NCBI RefSeq assembly: GCF_002236105.1
Contig: NZ_NIWU01000010.1
Location: 54,357 to 118,356, forward strand
Length of the DNA: 64,000 nt
Origin: Pseudomonas umsongensis
GTDB lineage: Bacteria > Pseudomonadota > Gammaproteobacteria > Pseudomonadales > Pseudomonadaceae
Direction: 5' to 3'
In this document: positions 62,512 through 64,000 of the stretch, piece by piece
Numbering within the stretch: position 1 is the stretch's first letter
Layout of the letters: the number at the start of each line of letters is the position of its first letter
Program-made: the position numbers and the translations under genes
Notes under the pieces: generated by a model
Told to the model about the DNA's origin: nothing
Seen by the model: the letters and a program-made list of their open reading frames with translations, nothing else
Database searches by the model: none

Positions 62512-63127
62512 GGTCGTCGTCCGACTCCGTGTTATCCCAAATCAGTCGGGGATCGAAAGTTACTGCGGCAAGCATCGTCAGAATCACCACGCTGGCGAAC
62601 GCAATGGCGCCCAGATCAGCTTCAATGGTGGCCAGCCGGCCAAAATTCACGAGCGCCACCAGGATGGCGATTACAAAGATATCGAGCATCGACCAGCGGC
62701 CGATGAACTCGATAAAGCGGTACATCCATATGCGCTGGCGGGCCGAGAGTGGCTGGTGGCGCTGTACGGAAAACAGCAGCAAGGCGATCCCCACCAGTTT
62801 GAACGTGGGCACCACAATGCTGGCGATAAATACCACTGCGGCAATGGGAATCATGCCGTGCTGAACCAGTTGGATCACTCCGGACATGATGGTGCTGGGA
62901 TCACCCTTGCCCAGGGAGCTCACGGTCATGATCGGCAGCACATTGGCCGGTATGTAAAGAATGGCGGCGGTGATCAGCAACGCCCAGGTCCGCGCCACAC
63001 TGTTGGGACGGCGGGCATGCACCAGTGCGCCGCACCGAGTGCAGACCTGATCGTCGACATCAGCTTCCTGCTTGTTCAATTCATGGCATTCGGCGCAAAT
63101 CAGAATGCCTGCATCAATCGCCCGCAT
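62504..63127 (-). CDS. PqiA-like membrane protein, second half
   Basis: 207-aa inner-membrane protein with an N-terminal zinc ribbon (Cys11, Cys14, Cys29, Cys32) and four hydrophobic segments, including ALLITAAILYIPANVLPIM. E. coli PqiA/LetA fuses two such units in one protein; here each is a separate gene. The second ATG (63127) is chosen because AGGAG lies 9 bases before it. It overlaps the first PqiA gene and the MCE gene. Confidence 0.85.
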   Translation of the reverse strand: MRAIDAGILICAECHELNKQEADVDDQVCTRCGALVHARRPNSVARTWALLITAAILYIPANVLPIMTVSSLGKGDPSTIMSGVIQLVQHGMIPIAAVVFIASIVVPTFKLVGIALLLFSVQRHQPLSARQRIWMYRFIEFIGRWSMLDIFVIAILVALVNFGRLATIEADLGAIAFASVVILTMLAAVTFDPRLIWDNTESDDDHD

Positions 63128-63773
63128 GGGCATCCTCTCCTGATAAAGCCTGCCAGATCTGGTGAGGAGACATCACTACCTCCAGCCAGACCTGGACCAA
63201 CAACAATCCAATGAAGCACGCCAAGCCAAGACCAATGGTCATTGCTGCCATATCTGCCAGCTTGACGATCGCGACCAGTACGCCCATGAGGTAAACCTCA
63301 AGCATCCCCCAGTCCCGTAAATGGTGGTAAATACGGTAAAGCAGCAAGCCGTAGCTACGTCCGACGTTAAATCGGATACTCAGCAACACGACCAGTTGGC
63401 AGAGCAGCTTGAGCAGCGGAATCGCCATGCTGCACAGGAACACAATGACTGAAACGCTTTGCATGCCTGTATCGAAAAGCCCGACAACCCCGCTCCAGAC
63501 AGTGTCTTGCGACGATTGCCCAAGCAGGTTGAGTTGCATGATGGGTAAAAAGTTCGCCGGGATGTACAACAGCAATGCCGCGATAACCAGGGCGAGACTG
63601 CGCTGTACGACGTTGTATCGATGAGCATAGAGCTCGTAACCACATCGCGGACACAGGGCTTTCTCACCATGATCGAGCTTGGGCTTGCGCATCAGCAAGT
63701 CGCACTCGTGGCACGCCACCAAATCGTTCAGCGGTAATTCTGACAGCCTTGAGGCGTCAACCGGATCTGGCAT
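63114..63773 (-). CDS. PqiA-like membrane protein, first half
   Basis: 219-aa inner-membrane protein with zinc ribbon (Cys21, Cys24, Cys41, Cys44) and four hydrophobic segments, including ALVIAALLLYIPANFLPIMQL. It is first gene of the leftward operon pqiA1-pqiA2-MCE. The ATG at 63773 is chosen because it starts just before the ribbon, and the longer frame has no ribosome site. Confidence 0.85.
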   Translation of the reverse strand: MPDPVDASRLSELPLNDLVACHECDLLMRKPKLDHGEKALCPRCGYELYAHRYNVVQRSLALVIAALLLYIPANFLPIMQLNLLGQSSQDTVWSGVVGLFDTGMQSVSVIVFLCSMAIPLLKLLCQLVVLLSIRFNVGRSYGLLLYRIYHHLRDWGMLEVYLMGVLVAIVKLADMAAMTIGLGLACFIGLLLVQVWLEVVMSPHQIWQALSGEDAHAGD

Positions 63774-63879
63774 ATAACGCTCTGACTCCGAAAAGGTTGG
63801 GCCTATTCTAGTGCCCTGAATCGAAAATAACTGTGCCAATTTGTGCACGAATCAGTGTGATTTTCTTTCGGCAAAAGAC

Positions 63880-63915
63880 AAAACCCCTACCTGCATGCGC
63901 AGATAGGGGTTTTGG
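63880..63915 (-). terminator. rRNA operon terminator
   Basis: AAAACCCCTACCTGC and GCAGATAGGGGTTTT pair with one mismatch around ATGC, just past the 5S gene on the minus strand, with T-rich sequence following. Confidence 0.85.
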
Positions 63916-63923
63916 AATTTAAT

Positions 63924-64000
63924 CTTGACGATGACCTACTCTCACATGGGGAAACCCCACACTACCATCGGCGATGCATCGTTTCACTTCTGAGTTCGGG
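63924..64000 (-). rRNA. rrf: 5S ribosomal RNA, 3' part
   Basis: The minus-strand sequence carries the 5S segments CCCGAACTCAGAAGTGAAAC, GATGCATCGCCGATGGTAGT and GTGGGGTTTCCCCATGTGAG with GAGTAGGTCATCGTCAAG at the end. The 5' third lies outside the window, so an rRNA operon is transcribed leftward into this edge. Confidence 0.96.

Overview
This window is chromosomal DNA from a fluorescent Pseudomonas, most likely of the P. fluorescens group. Evidence is the GC-rich coding with strong third-position bias, protein sequences typical of the genus, gene order matching the P. aeruginosa PA4640-PA4690 neighbourhood as I remember it, and the REP-like palindromes of fluorescent pseudomonads. I see no prophage, insertion sequence, integron or CRISPR array. 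Nearly everything is core genome, ending in the 3' part of a 5S rRNA gene on the minus strand.

Layout. 0.1-7.7 kb: acyl-CoA synthetase, LysE exporter, D-2-hydroxyacid dehydrogenase, rsmC, a GDT1-family manganese exporter behind a yybP-ykoY riboswitch, an M48 lipoprotein protease, a divergent SRAP protein and two small cytosolic proteins. 7.9-17 kb: PlsC-like acyltransferase, a YajG-type lipoprotein, mqo, and the purine/pyrimidine salvage group hpt, upp, uraA. 17-25 kb: hemH, an epimerase, then a probable light-responsive block (FAD oxidoreductase, DUF523-DUF1722 protein, MerR/LitR-like regulator, photolyase, SDR) with TGTACA operator pairs at two promoters. 25-30.5 kb: pagL and the overlapping leftward operon hemA-prfA-prmC-moeB-murI. 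30.8-37.8 kb: rightward housekeeping run lbcA-lolB-ispE-tRNA-Gln-prs-rplY-pth-ychF.

37.8-54 kb: OsmC-YcaO fusion, Fsr-like exporter, tRNA-Met, DUF2817 peptidase, ggt, ddl, a BdlA-like soluble chemoreceptor, two transporters, two unknown proteins and a carbonic anhydrase. 54-64 kb: rimI and the cryptic DNA polymerase III psi gene, the MksF-MksE-MksB condensin operon, a split PqiA/LetA pair with a six-MCE-domain PqiB/LetB-like protein, and the end of an rRNA operon.

The observations I rate highest are the TGTACA operator arrays that tie the photolyase region into one regulon, a SRAP protein that keeps Cys2 but has lost two other active-site residues, a 29-codon leader ORF whose stop overlaps the pth start, the manganese riboswitch, the MksFEB operon without a nuclease gene, the six-MCE/split-PqiA transport operon, and the OsmC-YcaO fusion. 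No wholly new system is evident. These are under-described parts of an otherwise ordinary region.
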